From Phaseolus vulgaris (lineage: Eukaryota > Streptophyta > Magnoliopsida > Fabales > Fabaceae), in the NCBI RefSeq assembly GCF_000499845.2, contig NC_023759.2, forward strand, positions 36,626,273 through 36,690,272: a stretch of DNA of 64,000 bases, read 5' to 3'. Positions 23,805-35,110 of this stretch are shown here, in pieces. How positions within the stretch are numbered: the first letter of the stretch is position 1; every line of letters begins with the position of its first letter. Below the pieces are notes generated by a model. The model was given only the letters and a program-made list of their open reading frames with translations, had not been told where the DNA came from and made no database searches. A program made the translations under genes and the position numbers.

Positions 23805-24370
23805 ACTTGGCTCGAACTGGGCCTAAGCTGACTCAACCTGGATGCGGACCAACTTGGCTCGACATCGGCCCGGGTCCGGACGACTTGGCATCGCCCCAGG
23901 CCTGGAAGACTCGACATCGGTCCGGGCCCGCTCGACTCGACATTGATCCCGACCCGCTCGACTAGACATCTACCCGGACCCGAACAACTCGACATCGACC
24001 CGGGCCCGGACGACTCGACATCGGCCCGGGCACGAACGAATCGACATCGGCCCAACCCGCCCGGCTCAACATCGACCTAGGCCCGCTCGGCTCGACATCG
24101 GCCAGGGCCCGAACGACTCAACATCGACCCATGCCCAGAAGACTTCACATCGGCCCGAGCCCGGAAGACTCGACATCGACCCGGGCCCACTCAGCTCGAT
24201 ATCGACTCAGGCCCGCTCGACTTGACATCGGTCCAGGCCCGCTCGACTCGACATCAATCCAGGCCCGAACAACTCGACATCAGCCCGAGCTCGGACGACT
24301 CGACAAAGGCCTCGACCCGAACGTCTCAACATCGGCCCGATTCGAACGACTCAACATCGGCCCTAAACCT
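23805..24370 (+). repeat. GC-rich 26-bp minisatellite (about 21 copies)
   Basis: Tandem diverged copies with the consensus core GACTCGACATCGGCCCGGGC, period 26 bp. For example, exact steps occur at GACTCGACATCGACCCGGGC and then GACTCGACATCGGCCCGGGC 26 bases later. The tract is strongly GC-rich inside a region that is otherwise mostly A/T. The period is not a multiple of three, so reading frames cycle every 78 bp and stay open on both strands. The open frames here (for example 24131-24373 plus, 23747-24055 minus) are therefore repeat artefacts rather than genes. Confidence 0.9.
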
Positions 24371-24690
24371 TAAGAAGACAAGTGAGTGAAGAACAAGAAA
24401 ATAATTTAGAAAATCATTCAGACACAAGATTCACATATGATGTATATAGAGCGTCTAATATGTTCGGTTGTGAGCTATCCAATGTAAATTCTTTACTTTA
24501 TGAAGTATACCCATTGAACTTTCATTGTTCTCTTTTTTTAGAGTATTTTTCTCATATCTTGAGAGGTCTTAGCTATGAAACATAAACATGAATACGAACA
24601 TAGATACAACACAAACACGAAGATACGGTTAATTAAAAATTATAAGACATGAGACACACACTTTGTAATATGAAAATACAAGGTAAATAT
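24371..24690. other. Spacer, nothing recognised
   Basis: About 320 bp between the minisatellite and the hAT relic. A short open frame is present but has no recognisable features. Confidence 0.4.
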
Positions 24691-24699
24691 TTATAAAAA

Positions 24700-25356
24700 G
24701 GTCTAATAAAAGATGAATTTATGTAAACCATAATGTTTAACTTTTACATTTGTTCATCCTCATTAAAAAATAAAACTTCTAATTCTAGTTCATCAAGATA
24801 TAAGCTAGCAATCAAGAACTTCATTAACATTCAATGAAAAGTTATCCCGTGCAATATCCCACAATTTAGTTTCCTCTTTTTTTGTATTTTGAGGATTTTC
24901 TTGAAGGAAAACGAAAATTACTATGGATGAATACTATATCCTCCACCATTTTAGGTGTCATCTTATTTCTTTTCAAATAATGGATAAAATAGTAGGTACT
25001 TTAATTCCTTTCAACAAAACCTTCTCTTCTATATGAAGTGTTTGCAAACTCTATATTTACTTGTCTCCTAACATCCACATCATCAAAGTACCTCTTAAAA
25101 CATTTCTTTCTTTCATGAGTAAGTTCATCATCTTCATGTGGGGCAAGTATTTGTGAATCCTCATTTAACCATTCATGACTATAATATCTACATTAAAATA
25201 TATAAACGTAAATTAACATATTTATGATATTATAAATAATATGTACACAACAAAATATAATTATAAAATAATTTAATTATATGATGTATTACCTTGAATT
25301 TAAATAATGAGCAAGACAATGAAGAGATGTACTACTCTTAGTCCAACGATCAATTA
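24700..25356 (-). pseudogene. hAT transposase, C-terminal part (dimerisation region)
   Basis: Minus-strand translation gives ILIDRWTKSSTSLHCLAHYLN and, after an apparent intron (donor AAG|GTAATAC near 25293; acceptor TTTTAATGTAG near 25190), SHEWLNEDSQILAPHEDDE, then STYYFIHYLKRNKM and VFIHSNFRFPSRKSSKY. This matches the conserved hAT C-terminal region (W-S...IH...R/KN+L). Several stops interrupt it, for example before STYYF and after KKRGN. Confidence 0.75.
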
Positions 25357-25361
25357 ATATT

Positions 25362-26448
25362 TGTTGATCAAGAGTGATCAAGAGATTTGAAGAATCCAAA
25401 TCCAAGGTGTTTAATGAAAGGTTGATGTTGCTGCTGTGTGTGGGTGGGATCTGGGTAGAATAAAGTGTGATCCACTCTTTTGTTGAATCTAAAACTGATG
25501 TGAATTGGAACCTTTTTTAAATTAAATGTTTTTCCAACTAAGTGAAAAACAACCTGTTGTTTTGTCGAATCAACCGGTTGTTTTGCTCTTAGAGGTTTTG
25601 AAAAAGGTTGAAAGTTGTTTGACTTGGTTGACTTAACTGTCAAACCAAATCAATCGGTTGTTTCGTGTTTTCAACCGATTATTTCTTTGAAAATCCTAAC
25701 AGAATTCAGTTTTGAATGGTGAATCTGCCTTGAATGATTTCTAACTGAATACGCTCCTTCATTAAATGTTTTGACCAATCTTTGGAAAAATATAAATAGT
25801 TTGTTATATGTTTCTGAAGAAAAAGAAACAGTTTTGAGAAATTCAGTTTGACATATTTGATCTCAAGTTTTCAAGATTCACATCAAGCTTTTGGATTTTC
25901 AAGTGAGTGTGGAATAGGATTACAATTGTATTCTTTTCAGTTGTACTTTGATCAATTGTAATCCTTTCTCAATCTTCTCTATTTCTATTGTTGTATTTCC
26001 AAGGAGTGTTGTGTGTTCTTGAGGTGTTCAAGATCAATACTCTTGGTGTGGTTTGCCAAAGGTAGTGTGTTTCTTGAGGGGTTCAAGGTCACTACTTTGG
26101 CGTGTGGTGTTTTGTAATCTGGTTTGATTGCTTAGTGGATTACCCAATGGTTTTTGGAAACTGGATGTAGCTTTTGTTGTAAGAGTGAACCAGTATAAAC
26201 TGCTTGTGTGCATTTCTCTTTCTCTGAACTCCATTAAATTTTGTTTTTAAGTTGTTTAAGTTTTAACCGATTGATTCAAAGAAACAATCGATTGTTTTTC
26301 TATGTTTCACTTTAAAACAAATTGTGTTTTTGGCTAACTTGATTCCTCTTATGGATTTCTTCACAGAGTTTCATTAAACCTTCAAAAGTTTTTGAAAATC
26401 TCTTATAAAAAATTTACCCCCCTTTGTTTAAGGCCATATATTCTAACA
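25362..26448 (+). repeat. 5' LTR of the nested copia element
   Basis: Starts TGTTGATCAAGAG and ends ATTCTAACA, 1087 bp. Its last 358 bp recur at 30567-30938. It contains three pairs of the 21-bp-spaced palindrome described in the findings (near 25545, 25650 and 26270), and a local duplication around GTGTGTTCTTGAGGTGTTCA / GTGTGTTTCTTGAGGGGTTC. Confidence 0.9.
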
Positions 26449-26509
26449 ATTGGTATTAAGAGCTAAGTTCTTGTAGTTACTCAAGTTTTCGATTCTAAAT
26501 CTTTTTTCT

Positions 26510-27620
26510 ATGGCTGAAGAACTACCTTTTGGGGAGGGTGCCTCAATTAACAGACCACCTTTGTTTTGTGGTTGGAACTACCAATTTTGGAAGGTTATAA
26601 TGAAAATCTTTGTTGAATCTCTTGATAGAGGAATATGGGATGCTATTGAAAATGGCCCTTTTATTCCTAAGTTTGAAAAGGATGATGTTTTTATTGAAAA
26701 ACCTTGGTCCCAATGGACTGATGATGAAAATAAAAGAGCAAAGTTTGATTGCATTGCACAAAATACTATCACCTCTGCCTTAAATTCTAAAGAGTTTTTC
26801 AGGGTCTCAAAATGTGAATCTGCTAAGGAGATGTGGGATACACTTAAAGCAGCTCATGAGAGTATCATTGAAATAAAGAAAGCAAGGAAAAGAAGTCAAG
26901 CAAGAAGGAAAAGAAAGCAAAATAAAAAAGGAGTCAATCTGTGTTTGATGGCCAAAAAGGAAGATGATGTAAGTAGTGTAAGTTCTTGTACTTCTTAAAA
27001 TGCTGAAAACTATAGTCAATTGCTTCAAGCTTTTAAAGAAACTCATGAGGAAGCTAACCGATTGGCTCTCTTAAACAACCGATTGAAAATGTTGAACAAA
27101 TGGCTTGAAAATAGAGTCAAAGCACTAGAAGAAGAGTTGGAGAATTCAAAAACTGATTTTGAAAATCTTGAAATGCTTTACAAAAACTCTTCTTGCAAGT
27201 GTGACTCTGTTGTTTGTGAAAATTGTGAATCTCTTGAAAAGAAGGTTGACTACCTTATGAAAACTGTGGATAAGCTTTCAAAGGCTAAATCCAACTTTGA
27301 GAGTGTGTTGGCATCTCAAAATTGTGTTTTTGGAAAAGCAGGATTAGGTTTTAATCCATAGAGCAAGCAGAATAAGTTTTCAAACTCTTTTTCAAAACTG
27401 CCAGAAAAACAATAGATTGAAAAATCGAAACAACCGGTTGTTACATGCGCTTTTATTGCATGAAGAGAGGTCACTCTGTTACATTCTGTAAAATTAGGAA
27501 ATATTATGTTCTTAAAGGTATTATGAGATGGATTCCCAAATATTCTGCAGTTCCCAGTGATAAATGTAATGCAGAAAGACCCACTTTTGTAAGGGGACCA
27601 AATCTTGGTACTTGAATTTG
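26510..27620 (+). pseudogene. Copia gag, degenerate
   Basis: Starts with ATG at 26510 (MAEELPFGEGASINRPPLF) and is clearly homologous to the gag at 54117-55855. Relative to that copy it has an internal deletion after about residue 120 (AAHESIIEIKKARKR joins sequence far downstream) and stops near 26996, 27359 and 27415. The zinc-knuckle region is damaged near 27450. A coiled-coil segment (27040-27200) is preserved. Confidence 0.85.
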
Positions 27621-28532
27621 TGTTTTGTAGGGAAATTTGATGGAAAGCATGCAATTGTGATACCTGGACAGTGGCTGTTCAAAACACATGACTGGAGATA
27701 ACTCTAAGTTTTTGAACATCACTTTCAAACAAGAAGGGCACGTGACATATGGAGACAACAACAAAGGAAGGATTCTTGGAAGAGGCTCTATAAGAGATAA
27801 TAGCAACTTATTGATTCATGATGTCTTGTATGTGGAAGGTCTTAAACATAACCTGCTTAGCATTAGCCAACTGTGTGACAAGGGTTATCAAATCATCTTC
27901 AAGCCAAACTCCTGTGAGATCTGCCTTCCCAACTCAAAGGAAGCAATGTTGATTGGTAAAAGAATCAGCAATGTTTATCTCTTAGATATCACTTCTTCTT
28001 GTTCCATTGGTTGTCTTCTTTCTAAGCATGATGAATCTTGGTTATGGCATAGAAGAATAACCCACATTCACATGAATCATTTGAACAAATTAATTTCAAA
28101 AGATCTTGTGATAGGGTTTGAGAAAGACCACTTATGCGAAGCATGTCAAAAGGGAAAAAAAATCAAACATTCCTTCAAATTAAAGAATGTTGTTTCATCT
28201 TCAAAACCCCTTGAGCTGCTGCACATGAATTTGTTTGGTCCTTCAAGAACCATGAATCTTGGCGGTAACTATTATGCTCTTGTTAATGTTGATGATTTTT
28301 ATAGGTACACATGGGCACTCTTTTTGGAATCAAAGAGTGATGCTTTCTCTGCCTTAAAAAAGTTGCTAGAAGACTACAAAACACAAAAAGTAGTAGCATT
28401 GGTTCTATAAAAGTGATCATGGAGGGGAATTTCAAAATGAGAAATTCAACAAATTTGTGAAAAGATGGGGATCTTGCACAACTTTTCTGCACCAAGAACT
28501 CCTCAACAAAATGGAGTAATGGATGTAGAGAA
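27621..28532 (+). pseudogene. Copia protease-integrase, degenerate, interrupted
   Basis: The sequence after the gag reads into MTGDNSKFLNITFKQ (the protease flap following the usual DSGCSxHM). The GAG-pre-integrase and integrase zinc region follows (HDESWLWHRRITHIH...CEACQKGK), then the core (VNVDDFYRYTWALFLESKSD). A frame change occurs after 28410, then SDHGGEF, and PRTPQQNGV just before the solo LTR at 28533. Confidence 0.85.
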
Positions 28533-29695
28533 TGAGAGCTTTGATGTTTCAAATCCAAGATGAAGCTTGAAGCCTTGATGCTTTTGATTTGGATGTAGTT
28601 TAGAGTGTTTAGAATTTATGTAAAGATCAGTTCTTAATTCCTGCACAAAGCTTGCTTAACCTGTTTTTAAAAGCAAAGTGTTTTTCCCATGCAAATGGAA
28701 AAAAACAATCGATTAAAGTTTCGAGACAATCAGTTGTTTGTCACTTAGCTGGTAAAGGAGTTTTGAAACTATTTTTTGAATCAGTTGTGTAACTGCTGAA
28801 ACCATTCAACCGGTTATATCGTGGTTTCAACCGATTAAAAGTGATTCTTCATAATAACTTTTTTGATAAACTGTTTTAAAATTGTTTTAGCTGATTCAAA
28901 TTTGCCTTAAACGGTAGCTTTTCAAAGGTTATAAATATAGCTTTCTTTCAAATGTTTCATACAAAAAATAGACAAGTTTTAACACTCATATTTGAGATTA
29001 AAAAGAGAGATTACAATCTGTTTGAGAAAAGAAGTTTTCCAAGATTAACAAGATTGCTTTTGAGCTTTGTTGTGATTCAAGAACTGATCATAGGGTTTCT
29101 GGTCTTTTGTAATCCAAGTGTTTTCTACCCTTTCTTAGTTTCTTGTAATTAAATTCTGATACTGTAAACGTATATGTAAAATCCTGTAAAGTCAGTGTGA
29201 TTCTGACTTGAGGTCTGTGCTGGTGCAAAAAGGGTGAGTAGGCTTTTTGGGATTCAAAGTCACCTCTTTGTGGTGTGTTGTTGTAATCTTTGATTGATTA
29301 CATAGTGGAATACTCAGAGGTTGGTTTGAGAAATGGATGTAGCTCAGGATTGAGTGAACCAGTATAATCTGTTGGTGTGAATCTCTCTATCTCTTATCTT
29401 TCTATTATAATCTGTTTGTATTTGATATGTTGTCATAATCAACCGTTTATTTCGTATTTTCAACCGGTTGATATTCCTGCCTTACAAATTGCTTTTGTTT
29501 CTGTAACATAAACAACCGATTAAATCGTGTTTTTAACCGATTAAAATACTGAAATAGTTTTCTGAATCTGTGTTTAATTGTCTTTCTTAATTACTTATAT
29601 GTGATTGATTGATAAGGATACATTCTTAATCATATATTTGTGAAAAGGTTTCATAAACAATCCACCACCTCTTGTTTAAGCCATCAATTCTAACA
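28533..29695 (+). mobile_element. Solo LTR (copia-type) inside the integrase of the nested copia element
   Basis: Starts TGAGAGCTTTGATG and ends CAATTCTAACA; 1163 bp. It lies between integrase codons for PQQNGV and RKNISLEELARTML. Its flanks are GAGAA (28528-28532) and GAGGA (29696-29700), a target duplication with one mismatch. It belongs to a relative of the host family: it shares the LTR end, the GTGAACCAGTATAATCTG segment and four pairs of the 21-bp-spaced palindrome (near 28705, 28800, 29440 and 29515). It is a solo LTR, so an internal recombination has removed the rest of that element. Confidence 0.82.
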
Positions 29696-30566
29696 GAGGA
29701 AAGAAAGAACATATCTCTTGAAGAATTAGCAAGAACCATGCTAAGTGAATCCTCCCTACCCAAATATTTTTGCGCTGATGCTGTTAGCACCTCTTGTTAT
29801 GTGATGAATAGAGTGTTCATAAGGCCAATCTTGAAGAAAACTCCTTACGAACTCTTCAATGGAAGGAAGCCAAACATTAGTCACCTAAAAATGTTTGGAT
29901 GCAACTGTTTTGTTATGAATAATGGGAAAGAAAATTTGGGAAAGTTTGATGAAAAAGCTGACAATGGCATCTTCATTGGCTACTCCTCAAATAGTCATGC
30001 TTATAGGGTCTACAACAAGAGACTCATGATTGTAGAAGAATTTGATCATGTGGTGTTCGATGAAGTTGATCACAAAGATATGAAATCCTCGAAGAACGAC
30101 ACAGAAGAGGATGAACAGAACATCATTCTGCAGATGCTGGAATCCTGTCCAGAAAAACAACCGATTAATTCGTCGAAACAACCGGTTGAAATTCTGCAGC
30201 AGGATGAGTTGCCTAAGGAATGGAGAATTCCAAGGGATCTTTCAGTGGAAAACATCATTGGGCAGATAAAGGAGGGTGTTTCTACACGAAGTACTGTCTC
30301 AAACTTCTACAGGCACACAACTTTTGTCTCTTAAGTTGAACCAAAGACAATTGAAGAAGCACTTAATGATGAGAAGTGGGTGGCTATAATGCATGAAGAG
30401 TTGAATCGGTTCACAAGGAATGATGTATGATTTCTTGTTCCCAATTCAAATGAGATGAACATCATTGGATCTAAATGGGTCTTCAAAAACAAGTTAGATG
30501 AGGCTGGTGTGATTACTAGAAAAAAGGCAATACTAGTTGCCAAAGGTTACAATCAAGATTATGGTG
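29696..30566 (+). pseudogene. Copia integrase C-terminus and RT start, truncated
   Basis: Resumes with ERKNISLEELARTMLSESSL (so the catalytic glutamate side is on this fragment). The integrase C-terminus follows (PYELFNGRKPNISHLKMFGC). The RT N-terminus follows (IGSKWVFKNKLDEAGVITRK, LVAKGYNQ) with stops at about 30334 and 30428. It is cut at about 30566, where LTR sequence begins; no RT active site remains. Confidence 0.85.
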
Positions 30567-30938
30567 ACTACTTTGGTGTGTGGTGTTTTGTAATCTGGTT
30601 TGATTGCTTAGTGGATTACCCAGTGGTTTCTGGGAATTGGATGTAGCTCTTGTTGTAAGAGTGAACTAGTATAAACTGCTTGTGTGTATTTCTCTTTCTT
30701 TGAACTCCTTTAAATTCTGTTTTTAAGTTGTTTAAGTTTTAACTAGTATAAACAACCGATTGATTTGAAGAAACAATCGATTGTTTTTCTGTGTTTCACT
30801 TTAAAACAGATTGTGTTCTTGGCTAACTTGATTCCTCTTCTAGATTTCTTCACAGAGTTTCATTAAACCTTCAAAAGTTTTCGAAAATCTCTTATAAACA
30901 ATTCACCCCCCTCTTGTTTAAGGCCATATATTCTAACA
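30567..30938 (+). repeat. Partial 3' LTR of the nested copia element
   Basis: Matches positions 26091-26448 of the 5' LTR, with an extra 14 bp near 30750. It starts at ACTACTTTGG, which is also where the upstream RT codons end, so the deletion junction may have used short homology. Confidence 0.85.
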
Positions 30939-30943
30939 ATATT

Positions 30944-31990
30944 GACTTTACTACCTAAACAATGATAAATGTTCAACTTTTGTCTTTCTTTCATGTTGGT
31001 ATATGATCTTTCTCATATTTTCAATCATTGAATCAAGTAGGGGGAATACAATCAACTATATAATCAACTTTCATCCACCAATTATCAATGAACAAAGTTT
31101 ATTTCAGAAATTGTGCACTATTCACATTATCCTCTTTGTAAGAAGACCATTCATCTAGAATAACCATCTCTTTGAAGTTATTGAACATTGATAATCTCAT
31201 AGAGTGTCCACAATAAAGTTTTTAATAAAGGTAGCATCATGAGTAATTTGTGAGATATGAGACATTGTTTATAAGTATCATTATTTATTTTAGTATTTTT
31301 TGTTGCACAAGTATTTTTCAATGCAAGATTCAAGATGTGCACTACACAAGAAGTCCAATAGATTGGAGGAAATTCCAATTCTATGAGTGTACTTGTTGCC
31401 TTTGTTTTGTGGTTGGAACTACCAATTTTGGAAGGTTATAATGAAAATCTTTGTTGAATCTCTTGATAGAGGAATATGGGATGCTATTGAAAATGGCCCT
31501 TTTATTCCTAAGTTTGAAAATGACCCTTTATCTCACCGGATGCTTTTATTGACTTTAAAACACATTACTCCAATCTAAGTGATAATCATAAAATTCATAA
31601 GTGGTTTTATTTAAAGATCACTCCACCCATCACTAACAATTTTCACACATTTCTTGCAGAAGGTTTTCTACATGATTTATTTCTTTTGAAAGTAAGTGTC
31701 TCTCAATTTATTATATGTTTACCAAGATTAAAAGTATTAGCTGCATAAGAAAATGCACTTTTATAATAAAGACTTCTTGCTAAATAAAATGATATTCTTG
31801 AAGCATAAAACATATTTACAATTTTCACAATCAAGAGTATCTCTCACTTTAATATTAAAAAAAGTTTGTAAAGAACTTTTGAATTTTGGGTTAACACCAT
31901 TGTTCATCTCATTTTCTTCATCAAATATAGGTGATAGATAAACATTTTTTTCTTTGATGTTTCTATTTTCAATGTAGCTAAGCATATTGG
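30944..31990 (-). pseudogene. hAT transposase, N-terminal and central part
   Basis: The minus strand reads, in order: SLYYKSAFSYAAN, then KLLVMGGVIFK and KSIKASGEIKG. The 122-bp foreign patch follows, then MEFPPIYWTSCVVHILNLAL (the hAT central CxxH region, about 31315-31378), SMFNNFKEMVILDEWSSYKE and finally VVKSIL at the copia junction. Frameshifts and stops are frequent, so it is not functional. Confidence 0.7.
31399..31520 (+). repeat. 122-bp copia gag fragment patched into the hAT relic
   Basis: Appears identical to 26558-26679 of the copia gag 4.84 kb to the left (CCTTTGTTTTGTGGTTGGAA ... CCTAAGTTTGAAAA). It replaces or interrupts hAT sequence without LTRs, target duplication or any other part of the element. 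It is read in the same frame as gag (LFCGWNYQFWKVIMKIFVES) but in the opposite orientation to the hAT transposase. Confidence 0.9.
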
Positions 31991-32000
31991 TCTAACTTAA

Positions 32001-32639
32001 GTAAATTTCATTTGAATATGTTTAACTTTTATTAAACAATTTTATCCTATTGTTTTGGATTTTCCGAAACCTTTTATCTTAGGTGTGAAATCTTTTATCC
32101 AATTTAAGAGCATTGTATATATTTTACTCAAATATTTTATCCAACATTTAATAATTTTGACTACAAAAAAAATAAGAATGTCTTTAAAGAATCATTGATA
32201 GAATACCGAGAAGAAAATTTGTTTTAAGAATTTTTTTTCCTTAAAACCTTGTTAGGAAAATTCATCTTAAGGATAAAATCCTAGTTAAGGGAAAATAGTA
32301 TATTCCATAACAAAGGAATAACAACTTAGTTATAATAAATTTTTAAATATGTTGCATTCCAATTCTTGTTATTTTTTTTTTAAATTTATATGTAGAAAAC
32401 ATGTACATAATTTACAGTTAATTATTTAAATAAATTAAATTTTAATTTTAAAATAATTTATTAATATTATTTTAAATTTTATAAAATAATTTTTTATAAT
32501 TAATTTTTTAATTTTAATTCATACTTTTTTTATTAAATTTTAACAATAATTATGTATCAATTTTTTGGTATCCTTGTATAATTATTTTTCTTTATTTTGG
32601 TTGGATCTCCAAAGACTAAAAAAGGTACCTTCTTTTTCT
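32001..32639. other. AT-rich spacer
   Basis: No coding potential recognised. It may contain the remaining 5' part of the hAT relic, too diverged to see. Confidence 0.4.
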
Positions 32640-33013
32640 AAGTATCATGAAATAGAAACTAATTTTATAGACAAAAAATAATTAGTTACTATAGTGACTA
32701 AATTAGATACCATTTTTGAGACTAAAATTTTTTTTGGTTTCTAAATTAATTTATATTATTGTTAAATAGTTTTTAAATTGGTATCTAATTAGCTACCAAA
32801 GTTTTAACTACCAATTATTTAGATTCTAAATTTGGTAGCAAAAACTTTGGTCGCTAATTAGATACCAATTTAGAAACCATTTAACAATAATATAAACTAA
32901 TTTAGAAATAAAATTTTTTTTAGTCTCTAGAATGATATCTAATTTAGTCACTCTAACAACTAATTATTTTTTGTTTCTAAACTTAATTTCTATTTCATGA
33001 TTGTCTTGTAGTG
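32640..33013. mobile_element. CACTA-type MITE forming a long palindrome
   Basis: The left arm (about 32645-32826) and right arm (about 32830-33013) are inverted copies over about 180 bp with few mismatches. Shared stretches include ACTAAATTAGATA, AATTGGTATCTAATTAGC and GACCAAAGTTTT. The right end, reversed, reads CACTACAAGACAATCATG, which is the plant CACTA terminus; the left terminus is eroded (AAGTATCATGAAATAG). There is no coding capacity. Confidence 0.75.
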
Positions 33014-34900
33014 GTAGAAAATTAAAATTATTTATTTATTTGGAACGACAAAAATAAATAGGTAAAATAAGTTTATTATACAAAAAAATTTGACAATTTT
33101 TGGTTTTAGTAACAGTAAAAAATGGACTAGATTTCAACAATAATTTTTTATTTCTATTTCACTTTTAACTGGTTTTATGTAAATCGTTAATTATTTAAAG
33201 TACATGGTTTTTTTAACATGTTTTCATTTGTTATATAACAGAAGTTTTTGTTTTTTTTAATACAATTGTTTTTTTAAGTTATGTTTTTAATACCTTAACT
33301 AATATTTGACGAATTTTATTTCATTACATTTTGGTTTATTAATCATGAAGTTATGATACGAAATTAAATTTAATAGCATTTTATACATTTAGTGGCAGCT
33401 AAATTTATGATAGTTTTTATTTTCTAGAAATTACATAGTAGTGAAAAGTTTTTTTATTAAAATTAAAAATATTAGTCACTTAAAACTGCAAAAAAACATT
33501 TATTATAACGAATTTAATTCTTTTTTTTATCAGTCTTTCTTTCATTTAGGTTTTTAAAATTATAGGAATTTGTAGTAAAACTGAAAATATTCAAAACCTA
33601 TGGAAAACGAAAATGGAATTTGGCAATGCTAATTTAATTATTCTCAGGTAAAGGCCTACCTTTCTATTTGTTGTATAAAGTAACGAATGCATTGCTTTTT
33701 TGTTTTTTTTATTGCGGAAAAAAACGTGAGAACAAAAATTTTATATCAGAAAAAGTTATTTTGGTGATTTTTTTTATAAAAGGAGTATACTATTTTTTTA
33801 ATTAAAATATATAAAAATTACTTTAATTTTTGGGTTAAATATATTTTTCGTTGTCTCTAATTTAAATTTTAGACTATTCAAGTGAAAATGATTTAAATCT
33901 ATGTGAAATAATTTAGTTATTTTTTTAAAAAATTTAATAAATTCGTTATTATTTTGATTGCATGTGAATATCCATTATAATTAGATTTATGCCAATATTA
34001 CAAGCAACTTGAGAAAAAAAAACCACAGTAATTTTTCTATTATAAAAAAAATAAAATTAACCCGACCATCCAATTTCCATATCAGAAACAAATTTCTTAT
34101 TGTATATTCATAAAAAAAATATTATCAAGACACTTTTTTATTGATGCTGAATCATAAGAATTGGGAATCTATGTTATTTATTATTTATCTCATAGATAAT
34201 TTCTTGATATATTGTTTGTTTTTTAGGGAGTTTTTCTGAGTAACGTCAGAGATGCTTTTAGTTATAAGTGTTTTGTAGAGTAACTTTTTTAGGTGGAAGT
34301 GATTTATATGTATTATTCTGTATAAGGAATGAACCGTTTCTTTATTTACATTTATTATTTTTTATTATTGATAAAAAAAATAATGTTAAAATTTTTTAGC
34401 ACCTGTTGTAAACTCATTAGGTACTCACTTAAAACATTATTACAATCTTAACATTAAAATCGTAATTTCAATTTGGAGAAAAACACAGAGACAAACAACA
34501 TAGTCGATCTGTGGGAACTTGTGGTAAGTTGTGTGCAAACGTAAGACCAAGTACAAACTACTTGGCCCCATTGGGGTCACACGAAACATATCTTAACAAC
34601 GCTTTTCAATGTGGAACACAAATTCTAAAAGCAAAGAATCTCTACATGCAAGCCAAAAGTCCTTCCACCTCTTCAAAAGAAAATAAAAACTCTCTTTCTC
34701 TCTCTTCCTCATCATCAGATATTCACTCCTCCTCTCTCTCTTCTACAATCGCTTTTGAGGAAATCCACTTCCACCAATCAGATTTCAGGAAACTCCATCG
34801 TATGAAAACCCAACAGATAGAGAGATATAGCAATGATGCTAACAGATAGTGCAAGGACATGTCATCCCCCTTGTCACTCACTCACATAAACACTGTGACA
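33014..34900. other. AT-rich intergenic region upstream of CHLH
   Basis: No gene supported. An open frame at 34511-34849 lacks an ATG start, is serine-rich and lies directly upstream of CHLH; I take it to be non-coding promoter sequence. Confidence 0.45.
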
Positions 34901-34949
34901 CTAACAAAACCTCTAAGTTTTTTTTTAATTTGTATAACAATCCATTGGG

Positions 34950-34957
34950 CCACGTGG
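34950..34957. promoter_or_regulatory. Palindromic G-box CCACGTGG upstream of CHLH
   Basis: A perfect CCACGTGG about 300 bp before the CHLH ATG. Family knowledge: G-boxes are bound by HY5 and PIF factors, and CHLH is light-regulated through such sites in Arabidopsis. Function here is inferred. Confidence 0.6.
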
Positions 34958-35110
34958 TCTTAACTATCACCACGAACTGAAATTACCAACTATTTTTCAA
35001 TTCTCTGCTTCTTATTTTTCTCTCAGTTTCATCCACACAAAACACATAAAATCCAACAGCTACTCATCATTCCAAAACCAACATAAGAAGAGAAAGAACA
35101 CACCTTTGAA

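Larger units (their letters stand above)
25362..30938 (+). mobile_element. Copia LTR-retrotransposon, deleted, inserted into the hAT relic
   Basis: Bounded by the target duplication ATATT (25357-25361 and 30939-30943). A full 5' LTR (25362-26448) is followed by a PBS-like TTGGTATTAAGAGC at 26450, then gag, protease and integrase. The integrase is interrupted by a solo LTR (28533-29695) and then resumes. The RT stops abruptly at about 30567, where sequence jumps into the middle of the 3' LTR (30567-30938, matching 26091-26448). All coding parts carry stops. Confidence 0.9.
24700..32000 (-). mobile_element. hAT transposon relic, split by nested insertions
   Basis: Minus-strand transposase sequence is found at about 31990-31521, 31398-30944 and 25356-24700. 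The gaps between these blocks are a 122-bp gag-derived patch (31399-31520) and a 5.6-kb copia element (25362-30938). When these are skipped, the transposase order reads N to C as expected for plant hAT/DUF659-type proteins. Terminal repeats are not identified. One GGGGTGG-type end candidate lies at 23575. Confidence 0.75.

Noticed and set aside
23805..24370. CRISPR-like array
   Set aside because: Direct 26-bp tandem repeats without unique spacers in a plant genome; a minisatellite.
24131..24373. Repetitive open frame over the GC-rich tract (and 23747-24055 on the minus strand)
   Set aside because: Produced by a 26-bp tandem repeat that cycles through all frames; no start context or family.
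34511..34849. 112-codon open frame upstream of CHLH
   Set aside because: No ATG start, serine-rich low-complexity translation from CT-rich promoter DNA, and it lies just before the CHLH leader.
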